64,000 nt of DNA from PALSA-612 sp963704335 (GCA_963704335.1 OY969889.1:2232001-2296000), one strand, 5' to 3'. Shown: positions 7,858 to 17,896, counted from the first letter of the stretch. Made by a program: numbers and translations. Notes: generated by a model from the letters alone, not told the origin.

Positions 7858-10800
7858 GTGGCTGCGTGTTCTCGTTGTGGCACCGAGAACCCACCTGCTG
7901 CGCGCTTTTGCAATGCGTGCGGATACGCATTCGAGGAGGTATCGGCGTCCCCCGCTGCGGAGGCGCGAAAGACGGTCACGGTGCTGTTCTGCGACGTCGT
8001 CGACTCGACCGGGATGGGCGAGCACCACGACCCGGAGCAAGTGCGCAGGGTCTTGTCACGGTATTTCGGCGAGGCGCGCATAGTTCTCGAGCGTCACGGC
8101 GGCACCGTCGAGAAGTTCATCGGCGACGCCGTGATGGCCGTTTTTGGCATCCCGACCCTCCACGAGGATGACCCGGTGCGAGCGGTACGAGCCGCCGTCG
8201 AGCTGCGGGACGCCGTCGCGCGCCTCAACGAGGAGCTCGAGCGTGCCTTCGGGCTGAACATCGCCGTGCGCATCGGCGTCAACACGGGCGAGGTAATCGC
8301 GAGCGATCCGGGTCACGCCCAATCCTTCGTTGCAGGGGATGCGGTCAACGTCGCCCAACGCCTGCAGACATCCGCGGCCCCGGGCGAGATCCTGATCGGA
8401 GAGCAGACGTATCGCCTCGCACGTGATGCGGTGGCTGCCGACGCGGTAGAGCAACTCGAGCTCAAGGGGAAGCGCGCGGCCGTCGTTGCGTATCGGCTGC
8501 TCGAGGTGATCCCGCATGCGGCCGGGCACGCGCGCCGCCTGGATTCACCGATGGTCGGGCGGGAACGCGAGCTGGAGGCGGTGAGGCTGGCGTTCGAGCG
8601 CACGGTAGAGGAGGCCGGCTGCTATCTGGTGACGATTCTCGGCCCCGCGGGGGTCGGCAAGTCGCGGTTGGCTGCGGAGGCACTTCAGGCGATCGCCCCC
8701 CGCGCGACGGTGCTGTCGGGGAGCTGCCTCGCGTACGGCGAGGGCATCACCTTCTGGCCAATCCTCGAAGTCGTGTGCCAGGCAGTGGGCATCGCCGACG
8801 ACGACGACCCGGATGTCGCAACGAAGAAGATCGGCGTAGCACTCGCGAGCACGGAGTCCGGGGCAATCGCCGCTGAGCGTGTCGCGGAGCTGATCGGGTT
8901 CGTGGAGGCAGGAGCGGCCGCCGAAGAAGGGTTCTGGGGCGTGCGCAGGCTGTTCGAGACGCTCGCTGGAACGCGGCCGCTCGTGGTCGTGCTCGACGAT
9001 CTCCACTGGGCCGAGCCGACGCTGCTCGACCTGATCGAATACCTCGCCGATCGCTCGCACGGGGCGCCGCTGGTGCTCCTCACGATGGCTCGACACGAGC
9101 TGCTCGAGCTGCGGCCGGGCTGGACGTCGCGCAAGGAGAATTCGGTCACGCTCACGCTCGAGCCCCTGTCGCCGGGCCAGTCAGAGCTGCTGATCGAAAA
9201 CCTGCTCGGCGAGGCAACGCTCGAACCCGCCGTGGCGTCTCGAATTCAGGAGGCCGCCGAAGGCAATCCGCTCTTCGTCGAAGAGACGCTGTCCATGCTG
9301 ATGGACGACGGGCTGCTGCGCCCCGACAACGGTCGGTGGGTGGCCTTGGGCGATCTTTCCGGCGTGCGGATGGCACCGTCCATCCAGGCGCTCATCGCCG
9401 CCCGCCTCGACCGGCTGGAGGGCGACGAGCGACACGTGATCGAGCGGGCTGCTGTGGAGGGCACGGTCTTCCACCCGGGCTCCGTCCGGGCGCTCGCGGA
9501 GGGTCCGGCGCGCGAGCGGGTGGGGACATGTCTGCAGTCGCTCGTTCGGAAGGAGCTCATCCGTCCCGACAAGGCAGCCCTCGCCGGAGAGGACGGCTTT
9601 CGCTTCCGGCACGCGTTGATGCGTGAGGCGGCGTACGATTCGATTCCGAAGGAGCTGCGCGCGCAGCTGCACGAGCGCTTCGCGGCCTGGCTCGTGGACG
9701 TGGCTGGCGCTCGCGCGGGCGAGTACGAGGAGCTGCTCGGATACCACCTCGAGCGGGCGTTCGACTACCGGGTGCAACTCGGGCGCATCGACGAGTCTGC
9801 ACGGTCGATTGCATTCCGTGGCGGCAGCAGGCTGGCGGCCGCGGGCAGGCGAGCGCTCACGCGCGGCGACATGCCTGCTGCCGTCAATCTGCTCGAGCGG
9901 GCCGCGTCGCTTCTCGGAAAAGGTGAAACACCGCACGTCCCCGTGCTCGTCGACCTCGGGATCGCGCTCCGCGAGCGCGGTGACCTGCGCGAGGCGGACA
10001 ATGTGCTCAGCACGGCCGTCGAGGCCGCCGAAGGGGCCGGCGATGAGACGCTGTCAGAGCGAGCACGACTCGAACGGATGACGGTGCGCATGTTCATCGA
10101 TCCCGACTTCGACATCGAGGATGCGCTTGCTGAGGGGTATCGAGCGGTCGAGGTCTTCGAGGCGGCCCAGGACGAGGCCGGGCTGGCGAACGCGTGGCTG
10201 CTTGTGTCCTGGGTGTTGTGGATGCGCCTGCGGCTCGGCGAGATGGAGTCGGTTCTGGAGCGCGCGCTCGTGCATGCACGCAGTGCGGGAGACCAACGGA
10301 AGGTGGCGACGATCCTCGGGAGCCTCTGCCGTGTCGCTCAGCTTGGTCCTACTCCGGTCGAGGAGGCGATCCGTCGCTGCCGCGCAATCCTCGAGGACGC
10401 CGACAACCTCATGCTCAAGGGGGAGGTTCAGGAAGTCCTGTGTGTGCTTCTGGCCGCGCACGGCGAGTTCGACGAGGCGGAAGAGCTGAGGCGCAGCAGC
10501 CGACGCATAGTCGACGAGCTCGGGCTCGGGCTCCTGGGCGGGGGATCCATGTTCGGCGCGTATATGGAAGTGCTGGCCGGCGACCTCGCGGCGGCTGAGC
10601 GAGAGCTGCGCGGAAGCTATTCGCAGCTCGAGCAGCTCGGCGAGCGGTCGTTCCTTTCGACCATTGCGGCGATGCTCGCCCGGGTGCTCTGCGAGCAGGG
10701 ACGGTTTGACGAAGCGGAGCCGTATGCCGTAATCAGCGCCGAGACGGCTTTGCGCGAGGACCTGGCCTCCCAGGTGATCTGGCGTGGGGCGCAGGCTCGG

Positions 10801-11064
10801 GTATTGGCCGCACGCGGCGAGGCGAGATCGGAGACGATGGCACGCGAGGCAATCGAGCTCGCGGACCGAAGCGACTGGATCGACCTCCGCGCGGACGCAC
10901 TGACCGACCTTGCCGACGTTTTTCGCCTGCTCGGGAGGCCGCAGGACGCCAAGGAGCCCATGGTGCGTGCGATCGATCTCTACGAGCAAAAGGGCAACGT
11001 GGTTGCTGCCCAGAGAACGCGCGCCGCGCTCGAACGGCTTGACGAACGGCCCGAGAAGCGTTAG
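7858..11064 (+). CDS. Class III nucleotide cyclase / AAA-type NTPase / TPR protein 1
   Basis: A 1068-residue regulator with a GTG start. Residues 4-21 form a zinc ribbon (CSRC and CNAC). Residues 38-205 are a class III cyclase catalytic domain with both metal aspartates (D46 in LFCDVVDST and D90 in KFIGDAVMAVFG). A STAND/AAA-type ATPase follows: Walker A GPAGVGKS at 262-269, Walker B VVVLDDLHW near 376-384. The last 450 residues or so are degenerate TPR helices. These proteins are thought to couple ligand or partner binding on the TPRs to ATP hydrolysis and cyclase output. It is followed by the 119-residue gene after 32 bases, and a near-identical-length paralogue lies at 13598-16813. Confidence 0.92.
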   Translation: MAACSRCGTENPPAARFCNACGYAFEEVSASPAAEARKTVTVLFCDVVDSTGMGEHHDPEQVRRVLSRYFGEARIVLERHGGTVEKFIGDAVMAVFGIPTLHEDDPVRAVRAAVELRDAVARLNEELERAFGLNIAVRIGVNTGEVIASDPGHAQSFVAGDAVNVAQRLQTSAAPGEILIGEQTYRLARDAVAADAVEQLELKGKRAAVVAYRLLEVIPHAAGHARRLDSPMVGRERELEAVRLAFERTVEEAGCYLVTILGPAGVGKSRLAAEALQAIAPRATVLSGSCLAYGEGITFWPILEVVCQAVGIADDDDPDVATKKIGVALASTESGAIAAERVAELIGFVEAGAAAEEGFWGVRRLFETLAGTRPLVVVLDDLHWAEPTLLDLIEYLADRSHGAPLVLLTMARHELLELRPGWTSRKENSVTLTLEPLSPGQSELLIENLLGEATLEPAVASRIQEAAEGNPLFVEETLSMLMDDGLLRPDNGRWVALGDLSGVRMAPSIQALIAARLDRLEGDERHVIERAAVEGTVFHPGSVRALAEGPARERVGTCLQSLVRKELIRPDKAALAGEDGFRFRHALMREAAYDSIPKELRAQLHERFAAWLVDVAGARAGEYEELLGYHLERAFDYRVQLGRIDESARSIAFRGGSRLAAAGRRALTRGDMPAAVNLLERAASLLGKGETPHVPVLVDLGIALRERGDLREADNVLSTAVEAAEGAGDETLSERARLERMTVRMFIDPDFDIEDALAEGYRAVEVFEAAQDEAGLANAWLLVSWVLWMRLRLGEMESVLERALVHARSAGDQRKVATILGSLCRVAQLGPTPVEEAIRRCRAILEDADNLMLKGEVQEVLCVLLAAHGEFDEAEELRRSSRRIVDELGLGLLGGGSMFGAYMEVLAGDLAAAERELRGSYSQLEQLGERSFLSTIAAMLARVLCEQGRFDEAEPYAVISAETALREDLASQVIWRGAQARVLAARGEARSETMAREAIELADRSDWIDLRADALTDLADVFRLLGRPQDAKEPMVRAIDLYEQKGNVVAAQRTRAALERLDERPEKR

Positions 11065-11096
11065 ACCCCCGATCACAAGCGAACGAAGGAGCCGAA

Positions 11097-11456
11097 ATGG
11101 CCAACAATGGATCTGGAACGGGCGGGAACGACGTCGCCCTGCTTAGGAAGTTTCTCCTCAGGGCTGCATTCGACCCCGACGAGAGGCGCACGTACTTCGG
11201 CCAGGACGATCCGGAGCTCGCAGAGCTGGACGAGGCGTTTGCGGAGGCGCGGCAGCAGGCGGGGGCAGAGCTCCCGTACGACGAGCCGTGGAAGCCGCCC
11301 CGGGACCTGTGCAGGGAGCTCGCCTCTTGGACAGCCTGGCTGGACGAGTACGGAGGCTCGCCGAATTCGCCGCCGTTCGACCAGATCTACATGCTCGTTC
11401 GCTTCGCGATGCCGCTGGTCCCCATCGCCGAGAGCGAGGACGGTGCCGCAGGCTAG
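11097..11456 (+). CDS. 119-residue protein of unknown function, candidate modified peptide
   Basis: Starts at ATG 11097 behind a good ribosome site (GAAGGAG). It is acidic, with no signal peptide and no cysteine cluster. The N-terminal part runs LLRKFLLRAAFDPDERRTYFGQDDPELAEL, which resembles the D-x-x-F-R/Y...DP...L pattern of leader-type helices in some modified-peptide families. The C-terminal half is W-, Y- and P-rich. The dehydrogenase gene overlaps its end by 14 bases, so the two are translated together. Its position between a cyclase/TPR protein and a SagB-type dehydrogenase suggests it is either a precursor or a recognition partner. This is inference. Confidence 0.75.
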   Translation: MANNGSGTGGNDVALLRKFLLRAAFDPDERRTYFGQDDPELAELDEAFAEARQQAGAELPYDEPWKPPRDLCRELASWTAWLDEYGGSPNSPPFDQIYMLVRFAMPLVPIAESEDGAAG

Positions 11457-12639
11457 GCGGACCGTCTACGTCTTCTTCCACTGCCTAGACGGGCCGGTCC
11501 CGGACCTCGAAGCGTTCGTCCGCGGCGAGGCGCGCCTCGTCCCGGCGCAGCAGATCTATGCCATCTCCCTGCTTCGCGGTGAGGAATGTCCCATCGCGGA
11601 GGATGATCTGCGACTGGCGCTCTCGATCCCGTCTCACGACTGGGTCGACGTCGCGCCCGAGGATCAGGAGCGTGTGCTCGAGCTCGCGCGCAAGGGCGTG
11701 CTCCTCACCGACGACGACGAGGAGGAGTTGGTGCGCCTACGGGCTCGTGACGAGGCGCTTTCGAACGCGAGCTGGAACGTCTACGGCGCGCTTCACTACC
11801 TGATGACCAAGTGGAGCGGCGTGGATCTGCGACGCTCGCCCGACGAGGGGGAGTTCCCCGTCGTCACGGAAGCGCTGCTCGAGGACTTCGTGGCCGAGCA
11901 CGGCGCGCCCCCGGATCCGTTCCACTCGCTGTCCGAACCCCTGGCCGTGCGTGAGCTGCCCGTTGTCCGGCGCGATGGAGGCCTCTACGACGCGCTGGCG
12001 GCGCGCAAGACGACGAGGGGTTTCGACCGCAGCGCGCGGATGACGCTCGAGGAGCTCTCGGTCGTGCTGCACCAGGTCTGGGGCTGCCAGGGCACCGCGC
12101 CGATCATCGGCGACCTCTACTGCATCAAGCGCACGAGCCCCTCGGGCGGTGGCCTCCACCCGGTCGAGGCCTACCCGATCGTGAGCGGCGTGGACGGGGT
12201 CGAGACCGGCATCCACCACTACGACGTGCGGAGCCACTCACTCGAGCTGATGGAGCGCCTCGAGGAGGAGGAGGCGATGGCGCTGGCCGCCTACTTCACC
12301 TGCGGACAGAACTACTTCGGGACCGCCCACGTCAGCACCGTCATGACCGCTCGGTTTCCCCGCACGCACTGGAAGTACCCGAAGCAGCAGAAGGCGTACC
12401 CGGTCATCCTCATGGACGCAGCGCACCTGAGCCAGACCCACTACCTCGTGGCTGCGGAGCTGGGACTCGGCGCGTACGTCACCGTCGCCATCAACACGCG
12501 CGAGATCGAGGAGCGGCTTGGCGTCGACGGCGTCACGGAGGGGGTCGTCGCCATGGTGGGCTGCGGCAAGGAACGCCCCGAGGGCTCGCCGTTCGAGCCC
12601 CGGTTCACGCCCTACGCGCCCTCGAGGGCGGAGGAGTAG
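11443..12639 (+). CDS. SagB-type dehydrogenase (putative peptide-maturation oxidoreductase)
   Basis: About 398 residues. I place the start at GTG 11443, inside the end of the preceding gene, because the conserved protein begins RTVYVFFHCLDG. The C-terminal half is an FMN nitroreductase-fold domain of the SagB/ThcOx type, with KTTRGFDRSARMTLEEL, the hallmark KRTSPSGGGLHPVEAYP, ILMDAAHLSQTHYLVAAELG and a closing VAMVGCG. The N-terminal 150 residues match the style of the putative peptide-maturation dehydrogenases that accompany a cyclase and a small modified peptide in proteobacteria (recalled, not searched). SagB oxidises azolines to azoles in known RiPPs; no YcaO cyclodehydratase is seen here. 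Confidence 0.85.
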   Translation: MPQARRTVYVFFHCLDGPVPDLEAFVRGEARLVPAQQIYAISLLRGEECPIAEDDLRLALSIPSHDWVDVAPEDQERVLELARKGVLLTDDDEEELVRLRARDEALSNASWNVYGALHYLMTKWSGVDLRRSPDEGEFPVVTEALLEDFVAEHGAPPDPFHSLSEPLAVRELPVVRRDGGLYDALAARKTTRGFDRSARMTLEELSVVLHQVWGCQGTAPIIGDLYCIKRTSPSGGGLHPVEAYPIVSGVDGVETGIHHYDVRSHSLELMERLEEEEAMALAAYFTCGQNYFGTAHVSTVMTARFPRTHWKYPKQQKAYPVILMDAAHLSQTHYLVAAELGLGAYVTVAINTREIEERLGVDGVTEGVVAMVGCGKERPEGSPFEPRFTPYAPSRAEE

Positions 12640-12642
12640 GCC

Positions 12643-13569
12643 TCAAGGCCGCAGCGATCGGGTGTCAACGACCTCGAACGCGGAGCCCGGGACGCGTTCG
12701 AGCCTGTGCAGCTGCTCGTTCGACCAGCGCGCGTCCGGCGTGCCGCTGACGTACCAGTTCGATGCCGTTGTCGGCGACGACCATGCCGTAACGCTTGAGC
12801 GCGGTCAGCACGACGCGCGCCTGACGCGGGAAGCCTGCCGATCGGGTACGAGGCCTTGAGGCGAAAGCGCAGCCCCATCGGCGGCAGTGTGGGGTCGGTC
12901 TCGTCGCTCGCGAAGTGACGGGCCGGATGGACATAAGCGCGGCGTGTGCGCTCGACCGTGAAGCGCAGCGCATGGTCGATCCGGCCGCGCGCCACCTCGT
13001 CGTAGCGCGCGAGGCCGGGCAGGATCGGTAGGCCGGCGCGTCAGCGGACGTCCAGCCCGCCGGCCGCAGCTTGTTGGAGCGGAGACTCCAGATCGCGCCC
13101 GAGCCGGCGTGCCACCGCCCGCCGCGCCGCTCGAGCGCGTACAGCTCGTACAGGCGGCAGCGGTCGCGGTCGACGATCAGCGCGTGGCGGTCGGCGCCGT
13201 CCCTCGATGCGAACGTTCGCGGGAAGCGGGTACGGGCCGCGATCGCTCTCGTCGGCGTAGTCGAACGCCACCCGGGCCATTGCCTGTGAGCCGGCAACGA
13301 CTGTGATCGGGATGCCAATCGGGCGTCCCTGCCAGAGCCCGGAGCCGAAGTCGGCGTGCAGATGCTCGTCGGCGCCGACCGCGGCCACGATCGCAGCCGA
13401 GTTCTTCGCAACGGGCAGCCGGTCGACGCGCTGATTCCACGGATTCGAGGCCGGAAAGACGGGACAGCCGGAAGCGCCGGGGAGGCGGCGCCGTGTCGGC
13501 GACGGCGACGGAAATCGCGAGTCCGGAGAGAACGACGGCGACGAGACGCAGGGCCCGATTGTTGCGCAT
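12643..13569 (-). pseudogene. Secreted protein of unknown function, split by several frameshifts
   Basis: Joining frames gives one coherent protein of about 305 residues. It starts at ATG 13569 with a signal peptide (MRNNRALRLVAVVLSGLAI). It continues as FPASNPWNQRVDRLPVAK, GADEHLHADFGSGLWQG, DGADRHALIVDRDRCRLYEL, GAIWSLRSNKLRPAGWTSAD, LPILPGLARYDEVARGRIDH and RRAYVHPARHFASDETD. It ends NWYVSGTPDARWSNEQL...VVDTRSLRP and TGA at 12643-12645. At least five one-base shifts (near 13460, 13200, 13030, 12840 and 12770) separate these pieces. The sequence type is common in actinobacterial secreted proteins but no function is known to me. Peptide conservation between shifts suggests recent damage or sequencing error. 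Confidence 0.75.
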
Positions 13570-13597
13570 TGCGCTGTGCGCGTGCCATACCTTCGCC

Positions 13598-16500
13598 ATG
13601 CCTGCCTGCGCCCGGTGCGGAACGGACCAACGTCGAGGACGCGCGCTTCTGCAACTCGTGCGGCTCCGGCTGGAACGTCCGTCGGGCGTCGCTCTGCACG
13701 TGCGGAAGACGGTCACGGTGCTCTTCTGCGACGTGACCGGCTCGACAGCTCTCGGCGAGCGTCAGGACCCGGAACGCCTGCGGCGCGTCATGATACCGCT
13801 ACTTCGAGGTCGCGCAGGCGACTCTCGAGCGGCACCAGGGCAAGGTGGAGAAGTTCATCGGCGACGCCGTGATGGCGGTGTTCGGGGTGCCGGTGCTCCA
13901 CGAGGACGACGCGCTGCGCGCGCTCCGTGCCGCCATGGATCTCAAGAGCCGCGATCCGCGAGCTGAACGTCGACCTCGAGCGCACGCACGGCGTCCGCAT
14001 CGAGGTTCGCACAGGCGTCAACAGCGGCGAGGTGATCGCCGGCGACCCGACGCGCGACAACTCGTTCGTGAGCGGCGACGTGGTCGTCGTCGCAGAGCGG
14101 CTCGAGCGCTCGGCCGCGCCCGGCGAGATCCTGATCGGCGAGGAGACCTATCGCGCTGGCGCGCGATGCGATCGACGCGGAGCCGCTCGAGCCGCTCACC
14201 GTGAAAGGCAAGCGAGACCGCGTGATGGCGTACCGGCTGCTCGAGGTGGTCCCGGGCGCGCCCGCGCTCGCACGCCGGTTCGACTCGGCGATGGTCGGAC
14301 GGACGCGCGAGCTGGCACTGCTGGAGAGCGCGTTCTCCCGCGCCGTGCCGTCGAGGAGTCATGCCACCTGTTCACCGTGCTCGGCCCGGCGGGCGTCGGG
14401 AAGTCACGGCTCGTGGCGGAAGCGCTCGCAGCTGATCGGCGATCGTGCGCGCGTGCTGTCCGGAACCTGTCTGCCCTACGGCGAGGGCATCACGTTCTGG
14501 CCGGTACTGGAGATCGTCAAGCAGCTGACCGAGATCGCCGACGGCGACTCGCCGACCGAGGCGCGCGAGAAGATCGAGTCGGTTCTCTCCGGCGAGCCCG
14601 ATGCCGAGCTCGTCGCCGCGCGCGTGGCGGAGCTCGTCGGGCTCGCGGAGACGCCGGCGGCCGTGGAGGAAGGCTTCTGGGGCGTTCGGCACCTGCTCGA
14701 GGCGCTTGCGCGCGAGCAGCCGCTCGTCGTGGTCTTCGACGATCTCAACTGGGCCGAGCCGACGCTGCTCGACCTCGTCGAGCACATCGCCGACTGGTCG
14801 CGCGACGCTTCGATCCTGCTCGTCGCCATGGCCCGCCCGGACCTGCTCGACACGCGCCCCGCCTGGGGCGGCGGCAAGCACAACGCGACGGCGATCTTCC
14901 TCGAGCCGCTGTCCGACAGCGAGTCGGAGCAGCTCGTCGAGGGGCTGCTCGGCGGCGAGACCGTCGATCCCGAGCGCGTTCGCCCGCATCCAGGCGGCGG
15001 CCGAGGGCAACCCGTTGTTCGTCGAGGAGATGATCTCGATGCTGATCGACGACGGCGCGCTGCGCCAGGAGGACGGGGGCTGGGTCGCGCCCGACCTCGA
15101 CGCGGCTCGCCATTCCGTCCAGCATCCAGGTGCTGCTTGCGTCGCGGCTCGACCAGCTCGGAGCCACCGAGCGCCAGGTGATCGAGCGGGCCGCGGTGGA
15201 GGGCACGGTGTTCCACCGTGGCGCGATCGAGGCGCTCCTCGGACGACCCGGTCCGACGAGCTGGCCGGCGAGTCGCTCGGCGCGCTCGCTGCGCAAGGAG
15301 CTGATCCGCCAGGAGCGGACCGCGTACGCGGGCGAGGATGCGTTCCGCTTCCGGCACGTGCTGATCAGGAACGCCGCCTACGACGGCCTGCCCAAGCAGA
15401 TCCGCGCCGAGCTCCACGAACGGTTCGCGGACTGGCTCGTCGTCGCGGCCGGGGATCGCAGCACCGAGGTGGAGGAGGTGCTCGGCTATCACTTCGAGCA
15501 GGCCTACCGGCACCGCACGGAGATCCAGGGCATCGACGAGACGGGCATGTCTCTCGCCGCGCGCGGCGGGCAGTTCCTCGCGTCTGCCGGTCGGCGAGCG
15601 GTGGCGCGCGGGGACGCTCCGGCGGCGGTCAATCTCCTCGAGCGCGCGGGCGCGCTGCTGCCGGAGGACGCGCCCGAGCGGCTCGAGCTGCGGCTCGAGC
15701 TCGCCGACGCGCTGCGCGAGGCCGGCGATCTCCAGCGTGTCGGCGAGCTCTTGGAGACCGCGCTGGCACAGGCGGAGGAGGCGGGCGATGCGGGTGCCGA
15801 AGCGCGCGCACGGCTCGACCTGGCGTGGCTGCGCCCGCACATCGACCCGGACTCCGCGGCTCGTGGACGACATGGTGGAGGCGGCGGAGCATGCGGCTGC
15901 GGTCTTCGAGCGCATCGGTGACGACGCGGGCGTTGCGCGATCGCTGCGTCACATCGCCGACGCGTACTGGCGGCGCTGCCGCGTCGAGCCGGGCGAGCCG
16001 CTGCTCGAGCGGGCGCTCGAGCACGCCCAGCGCGCGGCTGACGAGCGCGAGCTGTCCGAGATTCGTGCAGGCGCTGATCTGGGGTGCGGCGGTCGGCCCG
16101 ATGCCGGTAGACGAGCTGCCGTCGCGCGCTGCGAGGACGATCATCGCCGACTCGGGACGGAGATCCGCTCACGGAAGCCGTGGCGGCGAACGCCCTCGGC
16201 TACCTGAACGCGATGGCCGGCCGCTTCGCCGAGGCGCGGGAGCTCAGCAGTCGCGGAGCAGGGCGATTCTCGAGGATCTCGGGCTCGACGCTGATGCTGC
16301 CGACGCTCGACGCGTGGACGGGTCAGGCGGAGATGCTGGCCGGGGACTCCGTGCGCCGCGGAGCGCCTCTGGCGCCGCGCGTACCAGGCGCTCGAGGGGC
16401 TCGGCGAGAAGGGGAATCTCTCGACGATCGCCGCGTACCTCGCAGAGGCCGTGTACGCAGCAGGACGCGTATCGACGAGGCCGAGCGAGCTGACGGAGGT

Positions 16501-16813
16501 CTCGGAGAGTATGACGTTCCGCCGACGACGTCACGTCGCACATCGCCTGGCGCACCGTGCGGGCGAAGGTCGCGGCACGCAAGGGCGACCTCGAGCACGC
16601 GGAGACCCTCGCGCGGACGCCGTTGCTCAGGGCGGCGGACGACGGACTGGCCGCACCTCCGCGGCGGGGCGATCGAGGCGCTGGCGGAGGTGCAGCTCGC
16701 CAAGGGTCAGAGCCGACGACGCTGCCGCGACGCGTCCGGCAGGCGCTCGCGCTGTACGAGGCGAAGGGAAACGTGGCCGCGGCCAATGCCGACGAGCCCG
16801 CGTCCATGCCTAG
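13598..16813 (+). pseudogene. Class III cyclase / AAA-type NTPase / TPR protein 2, frameshifted
   Basis: A full-length paralogue of the gene at 7858-11064, in pieces over all three frames. It starts MPACARCGT at ATG 13598, then the zinc-ribbon half RFCNSCG, cyclase motifs KTVTVLFCDVTGST and KFIGDAVMAVFG, the ATPase Walker A LGPAGVGKSRLVAEAL, Walker B VVVFDDLNWAEPT, and a TPR end reading LALYEAKGN. It stops at 16811-16813 in the same frame as the start. The span of 3216 bases almost equals the intact copy (3207). I count at least a dozen single-base shifts but few in-frame stops within blocks, so this is either a very young pseudogene or an assembly-error-rich stretch. Confidence 0.85.
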
Positions 16814-16826
16814 CCGGCGCGCGATC

Positions 16827-17593
16827 TCAGGGTCTGGCGGCCTGCGTTGCCGGTGGCACGACGAGCGTCATCGCCGGGCGTGAGCTGGGCGCCGCGGCCA
16901 GCTCGGCGAGCGGGACGCGTTCGATGATAGGCGCGCACGATCGGAGAACGGGGACGCCTCGTAGCCGATCACCTCGTGGTCGGCGGGATAGAAGCGGCGA
17001 GGTAGTCGACGAGCACGGGGCAGCCTCGACCAGTCGGGTTGCTCGACGTGGGCGGGCTGGCCGACGACGTTGATCTGGAGCAGGATGAAGCGTCGCGGCT
17101 GGTGTCGGGCGTGCGCTCGTCCTGGAGCACGAAGTCGGTCGCGTGGTAGATCTGGCACCCGGCGAGCGCCGGGTCGACGCCGAGGTCGCACCAGAGGCAG
17201 TCGAGGGACGGAGATGCCGGGCAGCATGCCGCGCTGTCGAAGCCTTCGTGGCGCGCGCGCCGCACGCGCCTCGTGACCCGGGTAGACGAAGATGCCCGGG
17301 TGGCCGTAGAACGCGCGCGCAGACGTTACAGCCCGGCGCGAAGCGGGCACGAGGATCTCGTCGACCATCGCCTCGTACGCGTCGAAGCCGGTGCGGCCGG
17401 TCTCGTACATCGTGTGGAGCGAGCGGGCACGCGGGATTGATCGTCTCCAGCAGCCTGCAGCCGCGACTGGATCCGCCGACGAGGATAGCGAGCCTCGTCT
17501 GCGTGCGCGACACGCCAGGCCGCGCGCCTCCGGCGTGAGGTGCCCGCCGATCGCGATGCCCGTGCCGACGACCGTCAGCGAGCCGGTCGACAC
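16827..17593 (-). pseudogene. Tetrapyrrole-methylase-fold SAM methyltransferase, borosin N-methyltransferase-like, frameshifted
   Basis: Reassembled across frames this is about 255 residues. It starts at GTG 17593 with STGSLTVVGTGIAIGGHLT, the glycine loop of the tetrapyrrole (corrin/porphyrin) methylase fold. Next come YETGRTGFDAYEAMVDEIL, FYGHPGIFVYPGHEAVRRA, EGFDSAMLPGIS, DCLWCDLGVDPALAGCQIY, ATDFVL, LLQINVVGQPAH and a closing MTLVVPP. These strings follow the bacterial borosin-type backbone alpha-N-methyltransferases, including the Y...R...Y segment that lines the active site in characterised members (established family knowledge). Several one-base shifts interrupt it. It converges with the cyclase gene, 13 bases from that stop. 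Confidence 0.72.
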
Positions 17594-17606
17594 GGACGAG
17601 CGGAGC

Positions 17607-17845
17607 CTACGATCGGGGTGGATCGTGGGCCAGTCTGGGCGGCCAGATAATCGGGGGCTGCGCGATACACGGTGCATCACGCCAGTACGGTGGCTTCCAT
17701 GCCCTCGATCAACGCGATCTCCTCGTCCGTTGAACCCCCACTCGTCGCGCAGGTAGTCGACGCCGTCCCTCGCGGTACTGCTCGATGAGAGACGGATCCA
17801 CCGTCGGCCGCGTGGCAGAAACTCGAGGATCTTGCTGCCGGGCAA
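17607..17845 (-). pseudogene. Small peptide gene, candidate split borosin precursor, frameshifted
   Basis: On the minus strand a TTG start at 17845 follows the ribosome site AAGGGAG. Joined frames read SKILEFLPRGR, then VDPSLIEQYRE, DGVDYLRDEWGFN and DEEIALIEGMEATV. This resembles the helical borosin-binding domain of SonA-like split precursors (L-x-E-x-Y, then R-x-x-G/W-G-x, then EEI). The end is ambiguous. One frame stops at once (VLA, TGA). Another gives a hydrophobic proline-rich tail containing CIAQPPIIWPPRL before TAG at 17607-17609, only 13 bases before the methyltransferase GTG. The tail would be the modified core if that frame is right. Function is inferred from pairing and similarity remembered, not from a search. 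Confidence 0.5.
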
Positions 17846-17896
17846 CGGTCGCTCCCTTCAGTGGAGCGCGACCCTACTCTGGTCCGCGCGATCAAG

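Noticed and set aside
8770..8782. Third copy of the AGTGCCAGGCACT palindrome
   Set aside because: Only a partial match (GTGCCAGGCAGTG) inside the cyclase coding sequence, without the flanking conserved bases.
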